Assembly (NCBI GenBank): GCA_025057135.1
Contig: JANWXY010000072.1
Coordinates: 1-35,120, forward strand
Reading direction: 5' to 3'
Length of the DNA stretch: 35,120 bases
Origin: Bacteroidia bacterium
GTDB lineage: Bacteria > Bacteroidota > Bacteroidia > SpSt-205
Shown piece after piece: positions 23,798 through 32,291 of the stretch. The first letter of the stretch is position 1. Each line of letters begins with the position of its first letter. The position numbers and the translations under genes were made by a program. The notes under the pieces are model-generated. The model was not told where the DNA came from. It saw only the letters and a program-made list of their open reading frames with translations, and did not search any database.

Positions 23798-26593
23798 TTA
23801 CTCCACTGCGAGACGCAGTGTCTTTACACCATACTCAGAGATTACTTGGACCTGATACAATCCAGCAGGTACATTTAGCTCTATCCGAGCAGGTAAGCTT
23901 GGAACGGCGTATGACCGAACGAGCCTTCCTTGCACATCATAAAGGCGTATTTGGGCCGCACCAGTGTAGTTAGAATTCACAAGGAATGCCTCATGGCGAG
24001 TAGGATTGGGATAGAGCACCCATTCTCCTGCTTGACTAATGCTTGCAACCGAGGTGGTAGTGATAGTGACCGTTTGTGTAAGGGTATCTGTACCACAAGG
24101 GTTGTAAGCAATCGCAGCCACGGTGTAAGTCCCTGCACTGCTGTAAGTATATGTCCCAGAAGTACCTAAGGCCGAGGGTGTAGTATTCGGATGATTGAAA
24201 AGCCACTTTACTGAGTCGGCGTTAGTGGCGATCACAGTATAGCTGATTTGGCTTCCAGAAGCTGTTACAGATAGCCCAGAAAGCGAGGGCGGAGCTGAAT
24301 AAACCTTTATGGTTTTAGTGGCGGAGGTATATCCACACGCGCTACTTACTCCTAAACTTACCGTATAAACCCCAGGCTGGGTGTAGACATGAGTGACATT
24401 AGCGGAGGTATCATAAACAACAGCAGTATTGTCGCCAAAGTACCATGTCACCCCATATACATTAGCATTAGTACCAGTGCGCTGGAAAGTCACCGGTTGT
24501 CCTACACACGCACTTATGGGAGCGTTGAAGCCTGCTACAGCCCCATTAGGTTGAGCGGAAATAGTATAATAGGCGGTATCATTTCCTCCGCACCCGGTGA
24601 CAATAATCATTAGATTAGTGGTGCCTGCGGGAGCTGCTATATTCAGGTTCACAAAGAAGTTATTCGAAAAGCCGCTTACATTGACAGGCTTTTGACCGAT
24701 CAGGGTGCTACCGTGATAAACTTTTAGATTTTGGCCATTAAAACCAGAAACAAATATACTCACAACTCCACCAGGACATGTAGTAGATGGAGATACATTT
24801 ATAGACTGGATCACCGCTTGAGCATTTGAAGGCCGGAGATTCAGCGGAACATATGATTTTACACATCCAAAGTTATATTCAACGGTTAGAGTTGTTCCTG
24901 TGCTGGGCACACTTACAGAAATAGTATCCCCAGGAAGCACATTGTTGAATAGCACTGTACCATTCGGTCCGATGTAGTCGGCACTTATCATGCCAGGTAT
25001 CGGCGGCGTAACCACCTGGACAGTACCACCACCACTACATACAGCCCCCAGAATAGTAGGCGAAGGGGGAAAAATAATGCCTCCTCCAACGGTAAAGCTG
25101 ATACTACCTGTGGAGTTACCACAGCTGTTTTTCAGAATAAAGTTGAGAGTGGCAGGGCCCGAAACATTAGGCGCAGGTAATACTGTATCTAAACTATACC
25201 CTCGGAATGGATTACCTGAATTCAACCACGAAGCCTGCCACATAAGGGTATCTCCCGGACCGCTCAGGCCAAAGTTATTAGGAAATATTGTGAAGGTCAC
25301 ATTCTGTCCAGGGCAAACGTTTGATGGGAAAGCAGAACCCAATCCCGTAGGAGAAGCTGACCCACTTCGGTTCCATGTCAGCACATCCTCTCTACTATCA
25401 CATCCAATATCCTGCTTTATCTTTATAGAAATACCGCCAGAAGGTACGGTGGAGAATACATGTTGAATACTTGTAGTCCCTATGTAATCCCATGAGCTAT
25501 CATTCCCAATATCCCAGCTTACCAGTCCTCTGGTCCCTGCCACATTGAGATATATAGGAGTTCCTTCGCAATATGGCTGATTATTCGGGAATATGCCCAA
25601 AGGAGCAGTCAGGCTACCAGGCCCATCAACTGTGAAAGCACCACTCGCAGTAGAGTTTCCGCAAGGATAGGTCACTGTAAGATCTACATTATAAGTTCCA
25701 GCCTGAGCGGTAGTAGGTAGCTGGAATGAGTATGGCAGGGACGATGCAGTTTGAGAAAAGCCACCGGGACCTGTTATACTCAGACTCAGGGAAGTAGAGC
25801 CTGTGATGTTCGAGAATGGGAATAGGGATACGGTGACATTACCGCCGGGACAGAAAGACGTTGAGGGACCTATCTGTATACTCAGGGGAGCTGTTGAGGG
25901 GGAGAGATTAACAGTAGTAGAAGTTGACGTTTGAGATCCACAGTAATAAGCGATAGCCTGAATAGTCCACGATGGACCGGAAGGCGCTGTGGCGGTAAAT
26001 GTGAGCTGATTTCTCACAGTATCACTCGGATTAGGGCCGTACCCTACCTTGAAGCTATCAGCCCCTGTGACATTTAGAGAAAACGTCAGTGGTGTGCCAG
26101 GACATACAGTTTGTCCCATAGTTGGCGAGTTGAAAACGATGGACGGCGTAGGCCTTAGCGGCAAAGGTTTGAACAAGCCGATAGAGTCTCCGGAACTGAA
26201 ATATACTTTCAAGAGCACAGCTCCGTTGAGCGCACCAGATATAAATTGTACACCTAACTTACGTACGTTCAGAATCCCATTTATTGGGAAAGAGCCGGTA
26301 TGAGCGCTTGGAAACACCACATTCGCCGAGAAAATGTTCTTTAGCTCCCATCGGTAGCCGACGATGTTGGCAGCTCCCATACCAGTTGTATCTACAATCA
26401 GCCAGAATGTATCAGGGCACAAGGGTGTGAGTCCAGTGACAGGAGTCTGTCCGTTTCCTGTGGAGTCCTGATACACATTCCAGTTTATCCAGGGCGATTG
26501 GGCCCTTAGTAGGGCAAAAAGTACCCCTACTACAAGCCATGTGTGTTTGAGTGTGTTCATACTGGTAGAAGGAATGTGCAATAACCGTACCAT
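23798..26593 (-). CDS. Large secreted Ig-like/PKD-repeat adhesin with T9SS domain
   Basis: This 931-residue protein has a signal segment ending LLRAQ; the start may be at 26593 or at the ATG at 26560 (MNTLKHTWLVVG). The mature part is a string of ~90-130-residue Ig-like modules, most beginning with a Cys-Gly motif (VCPGTPLTF, FCPGGNVTV, YCEGTPIYL, VCPGQNVTF, TCPGGVVSI, ACVGQPVTF). A clear PKD domain (about 705-770: YFGDN, THVYTQPGVYTVSLGVS) is followed by a second. The last ~80 residues (LYPNPTRHEAFLV, IRLYDVQGRLVRSY, GLYQVQVIS) are a T9SS type A domain. Such proteins act as surface adhesins or matrix components. It has its own promoter and terminator. Confidence 0.88.
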   Translation of the reverse strand: MVRLLHIPSTSMNTLKHTWLVVGVLFALLRAQSPWINWNVYQDSTGNGQTPVTGLTPLCPDTFWLIVDTTGMGAANIVGYRWELKNIFSANVVFPSAHTGSFPINGILNVRKLGVQFISGALNGAVLLKVYFSSGDSIGLFKPLPLRPTPSIVFNSPTMGQTVCPGTPLTFSLNVTGADSFKVGYGPNPSDTVRNQLTFTATAPSGPSWTIQAIAYYCGSQTSTSTTVNLSPSTAPLSIQIGPSTSFCPGGNVTVSLFPFSNITGSTSLSLSITGPGGFSQTASSLPYSFQLPTTAQAGTYNVDLTVTYPCGNSTASGAFTVDGPGSLTAPLGIFPNNQPYCEGTPIYLNVAGTRGLVSWDIGNDSSWDYIGTTSIQHVFSTVPSGGISIKIKQDIGCDSREDVLTWNRSGSASPTGLGSAFPSNVCPGQNVTFTIFPNNFGLSGPGDTLMWQASWLNSGNPFRGYSLDTVLPAPNVSGPATLNFILKNSCGNSTGSISFTVGGGIIFPPSPTILGAVCSGGGTVQVVTPPIPGMISADYIGPNGTVLFNNVLPGDTISVSVPSTGTTLTVEYNFGCVKSYVPLNLRPSNAQAVIQSINVSPSTTCPGGVVSIFVSGFNGQNLKVYHGSTLIGQKPVNVSGFSNNFFVNLNIAAPAGTTNLMIIVTGCGGNDTAYYTISAQPNGAVAGFNAPISACVGQPVTFQRTGTNANVYGVTWYFGDNTAVVYDTSANVTHVYTQPGVYTVSLGVSSACGYTSATKTIKVYSAPPSLSGLSVTASGSQISYTVIATNADSVKWLFNHPNTTPSALGTSGTYTYSSAGTYTVAAIAYNPCGTDTLTQTVTITTTSVASISQAGEWVLYPNPTRHEAFLVNSNYTGAAQIRLYDVQGRLVRSYAVPSLPARIELNVPAGLYQVQVISEYGVKTLRLAVE

Positions 26594-26670
26594 CCTGAGT
26601 TCTCCTATGGATGAACGGAGAGATAGACAGGATATAATAGCTGTGATTACCAGCTGATTAGTTCAAATAG

Positions 26671-26678
26671 CAAAGATA
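26671..26678 (-). promoter_or_regulatory. -7 promoter box TATCTTTG for PKD adhesin gene
   Basis: A perfect TAnnTTTG match on the minus strand lies 77 nt upstream of the ATG at 26593, so this gene would have a real 5' leader. The leader contains GGAG about 9 nt before that ATG, a possible Shine-Dalgarno site otherwise rare in this window. Confidence 0.5.
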
Positions 26679-26967
26679 GTACTATTTTATTTTTGGGCAC
26701 AGAGAGAGACATAAGTGTAAAAACTGATATACACTTTTGAAAACTTACGACAAATACGCAGATGAGGATGAAGTAAGCTACCAGTGGAGAGCCTTTATTA
26801 GCGGAGATGCATTTTTACGATTTTGGGAGAGTAAGTGACAGTACTGATTATACTATACTACGTCTCTGACAAATCTGGCATAAAAGGTAGCTGAGCTGAA
26901 TGTACTCAGCAGTATGAGACTATACTATCACCGCATAACTGCATGCATAATCTGCTCTATTATACCA

Positions 26968-26975
26968 CATCTTTG
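26968..26975 (+). promoter_or_regulatory. Candidate -7 box CATCTTTG for SUMF1-like operon
   Basis: It is a one-mismatch TAnnTTTG box that ends 7 nt before the ATG at 26983. Confidence 0.4.
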
Positions 26976-26982
26976 ACTTGGT

Positions 26983-28410
26983 ATGAAACCGAAAATCGTC
27001 ACATTCAGTGTAGCCCTCCTGATAGGAGTGGCCATGGGAAATGGCCTTACCATTTCCAACCTTTCCGTCAACCAGACAGCTGGTACAGTTACTTTTGATG
27101 TACAGTGGCACAATAGTTTCCGAGACGCTGAAAACTGGGATGCAGTCTGGATATTTGTCAAGTTCAGAGATTGTAGTGTGCCTAAAACAGTCCCCTTCAC
27201 ACATGGACTTATAAGTACGACTCTATCAGATCACACTTTTCCAGCGACCCTTCAGCCGACCTGTGCAAACGGAACGCCTAACTGTATAGACCCTGCACCA
27301 GACAATACAGGCGTGATGCTTAGGAGAACCTCCAACGGATTTGGTACTATTGGAGGTACAGTGACTCTGCGTGTCACTAACCTTCCCGCCGCGGGTAGCT
27401 ATGATGTGCGAGTAATTGGAATAGAGATGGTTTTCATACCGCAGGGTAGCTTTTATGCTGGGGACGCTACGAGTAATAATAGCATCCGCACCAGCAATAC
27501 GGATAATAGTCCTATTCAAATTACCAGCGAAGCCGCTCTTACTACAATCAGTTACTTGGGAGCGGGTAATTTCTCTCTAACAGCTAACTTTAGAAAAGGT
27601 TTTGCCGCATTTTACATCATGAAGTATGAAATAAGCCACGGCCAGTATGTAGATTTTCTAAATACCATCGGACAAAGCCAAGCCTCTAATCGCTTCCCCA
27701 ATACAACTGTTAACCGCCACCGAGTGATGTATAATACGCTGACGACAGAGTACTATACTGATCGTCCAGACCGGGCAGTAAACTACATTAGTTGGGAAGA
27801 CCTTGTAGCTTATCTGGACTGGGCAGCCCTTCGCCCTCTTACAGAGTTAGAGTATGAAAAAGCCTGCCGAGGTCCATTAGCGCCTGTACCAAATGAGTTC
27901 GCATGGGGTACAACTGCTCATACCTATGGCGTCACCCTCTCAGGCGCTGAGGATGGCACGGAAACTTTCATTACTCCGGGAGCCAACGCTCGAGCTATCG
28001 ACCAGACGATCACAGGAGGGGACGGTGGCGCAGGACCATGCAGAGTAGGAATATTTGCTACGCCTTCTACAAATACTCGGGCTGCTTCGGGTGCAAGTTA
28101 TTGGGGCGTAATGAATTTATCGGATAATGTTCTTGAATATTACTACGATCTAAGGGCAGGGCAGTCAGGTCGTTCACCTTCTAATGGAATTCCTTGGGGA
28201 GATGGGAACCTCAGCGCGGCTGGTGATGCCAATCAACTCAACTGGGTAACAACCTGTAATACCACAGATATTATTATGCGGGGAGTCATGCAAGCAGGCA
28301 ATCCTAATTTAGGCAGGGTGAGTCACCGAGGATTTGTTGGTTATACTTGTGGGTGGTCAGACTATTATCCAGGCAGGTTCTTCACCAACGGAGGTCGCGG
28401 AGGACGCTAA
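26983..28410 (+). CDS. Secreted SUMF1/formylglycine-generating-enzyme-like protein
   Basis: This 475-residue protein has an N-terminal signal segment (MKPKIVTFSVALLIGVAMG). A beta-rich domain follows (about 22-147: VTFDVQWHNSFRDAENWDAVWIFVKFRDC), then a SUMF1/FGE-sulfatase fold from about 148 (IEMVFIPQGSFYAGDA, FYIMKYEISHGQYVDFLN, LRPLTELEYEKACRG, YWGVMNLSDNVLEYYYD). The C-terminal active-site Cys pair of true formylglycine-generating enzymes is not seen; only one Cys (GYTCGWSDYYPGRF) is near that place, so catalysis of that type is doubtful. No T9SS domain is visible. It lies 13 nt upstream of the Cys-repeat protein gene and is probably cotranscribed. Confidence 0.85.
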   Translation: MKPKIVTFSVALLIGVAMGNGLTISNLSVNQTAGTVTFDVQWHNSFRDAENWDAVWIFVKFRDCSVPKTVPFTHGLISTTLSDHTFPATLQPTCANGTPNCIDPAPDNTGVMLRRTSNGFGTIGGTVTLRVTNLPAAGSYDVRVIGIEMVFIPQGSFYAGDATSNNSIRTSNTDNSPIQITSEAALTTISYLGAGNFSLTANFRKGFAAFYIMKYEISHGQYVDFLNTIGQSQASNRFPNTTVNRHRVMYNTLTTEYYTDRPDRAVNYISWEDLVAYLDWAALRPLTELEYEKACRGPLAPVPNEFAWGTTAHTYGVTLSGAEDGTETFITPGANARAIDQTITGGDGGAGPCRVGIFATPSTNTRAASGASYWGVMNLSDNVLEYYYDLRAGQSGRSPSNGIPWGDGNLSAAGDANQLNWVTTCNTTDIIMRGVMQAGNPNLGRVSHRGFVGYTCGWSDYYPGRFFTNGGRGGR

Positions 28411-28423
28411 AATTCGCTGGAAT

Positions 28424-30388
28424 ATGCTACGTTGGATGCTACTGGCGGGATTGCTATGGGCCCAAACAAAGTTCAAAGGAGGAGCCAATGGTGGCACGGC
28501 TTCCATTCGCATAGCTTGTACCCCAGTAGCATCAAGCTCTCAAAAGTTTCAAGGGGGAGACTACGACGGTACAGCCTTAGTCAGTACCTTTCTTACGATA
28601 TGTAGTCCTCCCCCCCCTTCTACCAATAGTAAGTACACTGGCGGTTCTTATGATGGAGCGAGCATGCGTATCCTTTCATGCCCATCCAGCTCCATCACTT
28701 CACTCAAATATCAAGGCGGCATATGGGATGGAGGAGGTATAGCAACCACTTCTTGTCCTCCATCCCTTCTATTTAGTAATAAGTTCTCTGGTGACTCGGC
28801 GGATGGGGCTGGAATGGCTATAACTTACTGTATCACATCCACTATCACATCTGATAAGTTCAAAGGTGGAAGCCAAGATGGTTCTAATCTTGGTATTACT
28901 CAGTGTATTTTTGTGAGCCTTACTTCTCAAAAATTTACGGGTGGAGAATATGATGGAGCAGGTATGATAGGGACGAGTTGTGTGCCTTCTCCTGTAGCGT
29001 CACCTAAGTTTTCTGGGGGAGATTTTGACGGAGCCCATCAAGCAACTTTCAACTGCGTAGTCTCTTCGTTTGTCTCTGTAAAATTCGCTGGCGGCCCATA
29101 TGACGGAGCTTCGCTTGTTTCTTTTGCCTGCCCGATTAGCAATCTGACTTCTAGTAAATTCTCAGGAGGGGTATATGACGGTAGTGTCATGGGGATTGAT
29201 GCCTGTCCGACCCCATCTTTGACCTCTGGAAAATTTTCAGGTGGAAGCTATGATGGGGCTTCTCTTTTCTATCTTTCCTGTACACCGCCACTGCCACCGG
29301 CTAATAGCAAATATGCAGGTGGTCCTTTTGACGGAAATAGTCTCATTCAGTATGCCTGTCCTTCAACTTTGATTACTACCGACAAGTATCGAGGTGGTAG
29401 CTACGATGGAGAAGGCTTTGTGCAACAAGCATGCGCTATCATCACCTTCACATCCGACAAGTTTAGCGGCGGCAGCTACGACGGAGAAAGCATGGTAGCA
29501 TCTTTTTGTTCTATTTCCCCTCTGACTTCTAGTAAATATGCTGGTGGAATTTACGATGGCGAAGCGATGAGTATTGTAGCATGCGCAGTGTCTCCACTTG
29601 TTTCTAATAAATATACTGGCGGCTCCTATGACGGAGAAGCTATTATTCAGATAGCATGCCCAATCACACCGCCCCTCTCCGACAAATACACAGGCGGACC
29701 ATATGATGGTGAAAGTATGATAGCTCAGACATGCCCTCCTTTCGTCATAGCGGCTCTCAAATATCAAGGGGGACCTCGAGATGGCGCCGCTTTAGGACCG
29801 AATAACTACAATTGCCTTCCCCCTCTCTCCATCAGCACTCTACTTAGCTTAGACGGTGAATGGTTCACAGAAAAAACCGCCAGACTCCGTTGGGAAAGCT
29901 CCACTGAGATCGGCATAGTAGCTTACACTCTCTATCGCCTCCCCGAAGATATAAACAAAAGCCCCACAGAGGTAGCAACTATCCCAGCTCTCTATCGCGA
30001 TAATGCCCCCCATTCATATGAAGTTTTAGATAAAGTTCCCTCGGCTGGCAGCTATCACTACTGGGTTGAAAGCATTGCAGACCATGGTGGCAGGCAAAGC
30101 CGATCGAATACTGTAACTCTCACCCTCCCAGAAAGTTGGAAAGCTTTAGTCTATCCTAATCCTACCGCTCATTCAATATGGGTCAAAATAGAGTCACCTC
30201 ACAAAACAGAGGTAACCTTCAGCCTTTGGAACCTAGCTGGACAAGTAGTCTATCTGCATAACCATGTCGTCCCTCAGGGAGCATCCACCCATCATATCCC
30301 ACTGGAACTCTTCCCGTCTGGTCTCTACCTCTTGCAAATTAGCGCCTCGCATAGCATGATCCAAACTTTCAGAATAGTCAAAATCTGA
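28424..30388 (+). CDS. T9SS-secreted protein with 18 tandem Cys-containing 25-residue repeats
   Basis: This 654-residue protein has a short signal peptide (MLRWMLLAGLLWA, then Q). Residues 16-464 are 18 tandem repeats of about 25 residues with consensus K-[FY]-x-G-G-x-Y-D-G-(8 mostly variable)-C-(8 variable), each with exactly one Cys. An FN3-like domain follows (about 475-565: ARLRWESSTEIGIVAYTLYR, YHYWVESI), then a T9SS type A sorting domain (LVYPNPTAHSIWVKIES, FSLWNLAGQVVYL, SGLYLLQISAS). An ATG at 28334 would add 30 residues overlapping the upstream gene, but the signal peptide indicates 28424. The repeat function is unknown; the protein should be at the cell surface or secreted. Confidence 0.9.
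   Translation: MLRWMLLAGLLWAQTKFKGGANGGTASIRIACTPVASSSQKFQGGDYDGTALVSTFLTICSPPPPSTNSKYTGGSYDGASMRILSCPSSSITSLKYQGGIWDGGGIATTSCPPSLLFSNKFSGDSADGAGMAITYCITSTITSDKFKGGSQDGSNLGITQCIFVSLTSQKFTGGEYDGAGMIGTSCVPSPVASPKFSGGDFDGAHQATFNCVVSSFVSVKFAGGPYDGASLVSFACPISNLTSSKFSGGVYDGSVMGIDACPTPSLTSGKFSGGSYDGASLFYLSCTPPLPPANSKYAGGPFDGNSLIQYACPSTLITTDKYRGGSYDGEGFVQQACAIITFTSDKFSGGSYDGESMVASFCSISPLTSSKYAGGIYDGEAMSIVACAVSPLVSNKYTGGSYDGEAIIQIACPITPPLSDKYTGGPYDGESMIAQTCPPFVIAALKYQGGPRDGAALGPNNYNCLPPLSISTLLSLDGEWFTEKTARLRWESSTEIGIVAYTLYRLPEDINKSPTEVATIPALYRDNAPHSYEVLDKVPSAGSYHYWVESIADHGGRQSRSNTVTLTLPESWKALVYPNPTAHSIWVKIESPHKTEVTFSLWNLAGQVVYLHNHVVPQGASTHHIPLELFPSGLYLLQISASHSMIQTFRIVKI
28469..29815 (+). repeat. 18 tandem ~75-bp coding repeats (GGxYDG...C)
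   Basis: Period is ~75 nt (25 codons, occasionally 26 or 29). The protein motif is conserved, while the DNA and codons differ between units, so the array is old and held by selection on the protein. Unit 5 (KFSGDSADG) and unit 1 (KFKGGANGG) are the most degenerate; units 11-17 are the most alike. Confidence 0.9.
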
Positions 30389-30458
30389 CCCCCTATTCCG
30401 CCTGGGTTCATTTTATCCACCCAAATAAGGCATGATTCACTCACCATCAGGTCATCTG

Positions 30459-32285
30459 CTACACGCGGCGTTGAAAGAAAGTTTTATCACCTATCTGGGC
30501 AAGCAGCCATAAGCGCGTCGCTAAGAAGTTCTCTCCCTGCTCAAACCGCCGCCAGAGATTATCCACAGCAGAGGCAGAGATGCCGTAGAGCTCACTCAGG
30601 ACTCGTGGAGAGGCAGCACTACGCGCCCATTCGTGTAGAGGTCCTCTAAGCCATGCCGCCAGAGGAACAGTAAAGCCCCACTTCTTTCGCTCCACGAGCG
30701 AAGAAGGTAAGTGACGTCGCAAAATACGCCTAAGCAAGGGCTTATATTGTACCACAGAGCCTTTTTCGGGAAACTTGAGTCGGTTAGGAATACACCAAGC
30801 CAGAGCTACCCATGACTTATCCAGTAAAGGTACCCGAACCTCCAAACTATGCTGCATAGAGGCGCGATCCACTTTCGTAAGTAAATCGTCAGGCAGATAA
30901 TGTAAAAAGTCCCAAGCGGCTTGGGCTTCCACCGGGTCTAAGGGCAGGGAGTGTGGGGTTTTCCAGAGCGTTTGCAAGTCTGGTAAGAGTTTTTTGAGTT
31001 CCCTATGACTGAAGGCATACTGCTCCTGAGAGAAAATATGCTCTACTGCGGCTGTGGAGGGGAGTCGGACAAGTTCTCCGACTCGCTTCATCCGAGAAGT
31101 ACCTACCATTTGAAAGAAGGGCGCGCTGATGCGCCAGATGGCTCGCATGCGTTTGAGACGGCGGGCCCACCGATAACGCCCATACCCCCAGAAAAGTTCA
31201 TCCCCCCCATCGCCCGCCAATACCACCTTCACGGAGCGGGCCGCAAGCTGAGAAACTAAATAAGTAGGGAGCGCCGATACATCACCGAATGGCTCATCAT
31301 ACCATTGAGATAGCTGAGGTATAAGCCGAAGGGCATCCGAGGCAGTAAGTACTTGATATTCCAGGGGCAGGCCTAAGTGCTGAGCTACGGCTTGCGCATA
31401 AGGTAGCTCGTCGTGCGTACTTTCTGAAAAGCTAATAGTGAAAGCCTTGAGTTTATACCCTTCTACGGCAGCGGCTGCAGCTACAAGCGAGGAGTCGGTC
31501 CCACCACTCAGAAAAAGCCCCACAGGCACATCGCTCACGAGGTGGGTGCGCACAGCTCTACGTAGCTCTCCCGCTAATCGCTCTTCCGCTTCTTGTACAG
31601 AGACATTCAACTTAGGGATAGACCAGAGCCGCTCTCTGTCGTAATATACATGAGCCGTATAGCCTTTGGGCGAAACTTCCCAGACTTCGCCCGGGAGGAC
31701 TTTGTAAATCTGGCTGTACCAGCTCATCGGAGCAGGGACAAAACCCAAGTGCAAAAAAGCTCCTACCGCTGCTGGCTCTGGGTTTTGGTTAGGTAACCAT
31801 GCTGTCAAAACCTTAAGTTCTGAGGCAAAATATATCCCCTCAGACCGCACAGCTACCCATAAAGGCTTTATGCCGAAAGGGTCCCGAGCTAAAAGCAAAG
31901 TATCTTTATCCTCATCATATAGAGCAAAGGCAAACATTCCCTCCAACTTCTCCACGAAAGATATTCCCCATTTACGATAAGCCCAGAGGAGGACTTCTGT
32001 ATCGCTGCGGGTGCGAGTTTTAAAGTTTCCAAGGCTGCGCAGCTCCTGAAAGTTATACACCTCTCCATTATAGACTATCCAGGTTCGGTCCAGCTGGAAG
32101 GGCTGATGGGCTTCCTCTGACAGGTCTAATATGCTCAGGCGAGTATGAGCAAGCCCCACATGAGAGTCGTGACTTTGCCAAATTCGTGCAGCATCCGGGC
32201 CCCGATGTCTCAGGAGCCGAAGTGCCTCATGTAGGGATGGAGGATGGGCTTTTCGCCAGAAATAGTACCCAGCTAAACCGCACAC
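30459..32285 (-). CDS. asnB: Asparagine synthetase B (glutamine-hydrolysing)
   Basis: This 608-residue enzyme makes asparagine from aspartate, glutamine and ATP, or amidates a related substrate. The N-terminal glutaminase has the nucleophile Cys2 (start GTG-TGC, MCGLAGYY), LRHRGPD, HTRLSILDLS and YNGEVYNF. The synthetase domain has the PP-loop S260-G-G-T-D-S, LAGDGGDELFWGYGRY and LEVRVPLLDK. The GTG is certain because Cys2 must follow the initiator. It begins 6 nt after the nuoD stop, so it is cotranscribed with nuoD. Many asnB homologues of this size sit in polysaccharide clusters, but none is seen here. Confidence 0.93.
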   Translation of the reverse strand: MCGLAGYYFWRKAHPPSLHEALRLLRHRGPDAARIWQSHDSHVGLAHTRLSILDLSEEAHQPFQLDRTWIVYNGEVYNFQELRSLGNFKTRTRSDTEVLLWAYRKWGISFVEKLEGMFAFALYDEDKDTLLLARDPFGIKPLWVAVRSEGIYFASELKVLTAWLPNQNPEPAAVGAFLHLGFVPAPMSWYSQIYKVLPGEVWEVSPKGYTAHVYYDRERLWSIPKLNVSVQEAEERLAGELRRAVRTHLVSDVPVGLFLSGGTDSSLVAAAAAVEGYKLKAFTISFSESTHDELPYAQAVAQHLGLPLEYQVLTASDALRLIPQLSQWYDEPFGDVSALPTYLVSQLAARSVKVVLAGDGGDELFWGYGRYRWARRLKRMRAIWRISAPFFQMVGTSRMKRVGELVRLPSTAAVEHIFSQEQYAFSHRELKKLLPDLQTLWKTPHSLPLDPVEAQAAWDFLHYLPDDLLTKVDRASMQHSLEVRVPLLDKSWVALAWCIPNRLKFPEKGSVVQYKPLLRRILRRHLPSSLVERKKWGFTVPLAAWLRGPLHEWARSAASPRVLSELYGISASAVDNLWRRFEQGENFLATRLWLLAQIGDKTFFQRRV

Positions 32286-32291
32286 AAAAAT

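Larger units (their letters stand above)
26594..26982. other. AT-rich 389-bp intergenic region with divergent promoters
   Basis: This is the longest gene-free stretch in the window and is AT-rich. It holds a minus-strand TATCTTTG box (26671-26678), a plus-strand CATCTTTG box (26968-26975) and a 6-bp hairpin (GCTGAG 26890-26895 / CTCAGC 26905-26910). No convincing reading frame, tRNA or known RNA was seen; the short frames on the minus strand at 26920-27204 have no homology I recognise. Confidence 0.6.

Noticed and set aside
24990-25466. 158-residue plus-strand frame inside the PKD adhesin
   Set aside because: It is a shadow frame opposite a well-supported coding region.
28469-29815. CRISPR-like array (75-bp periodicity)
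   Set aside because: The periodicity is that of coding repeats in one long frame; there are no identical direct repeats with unique spacers.
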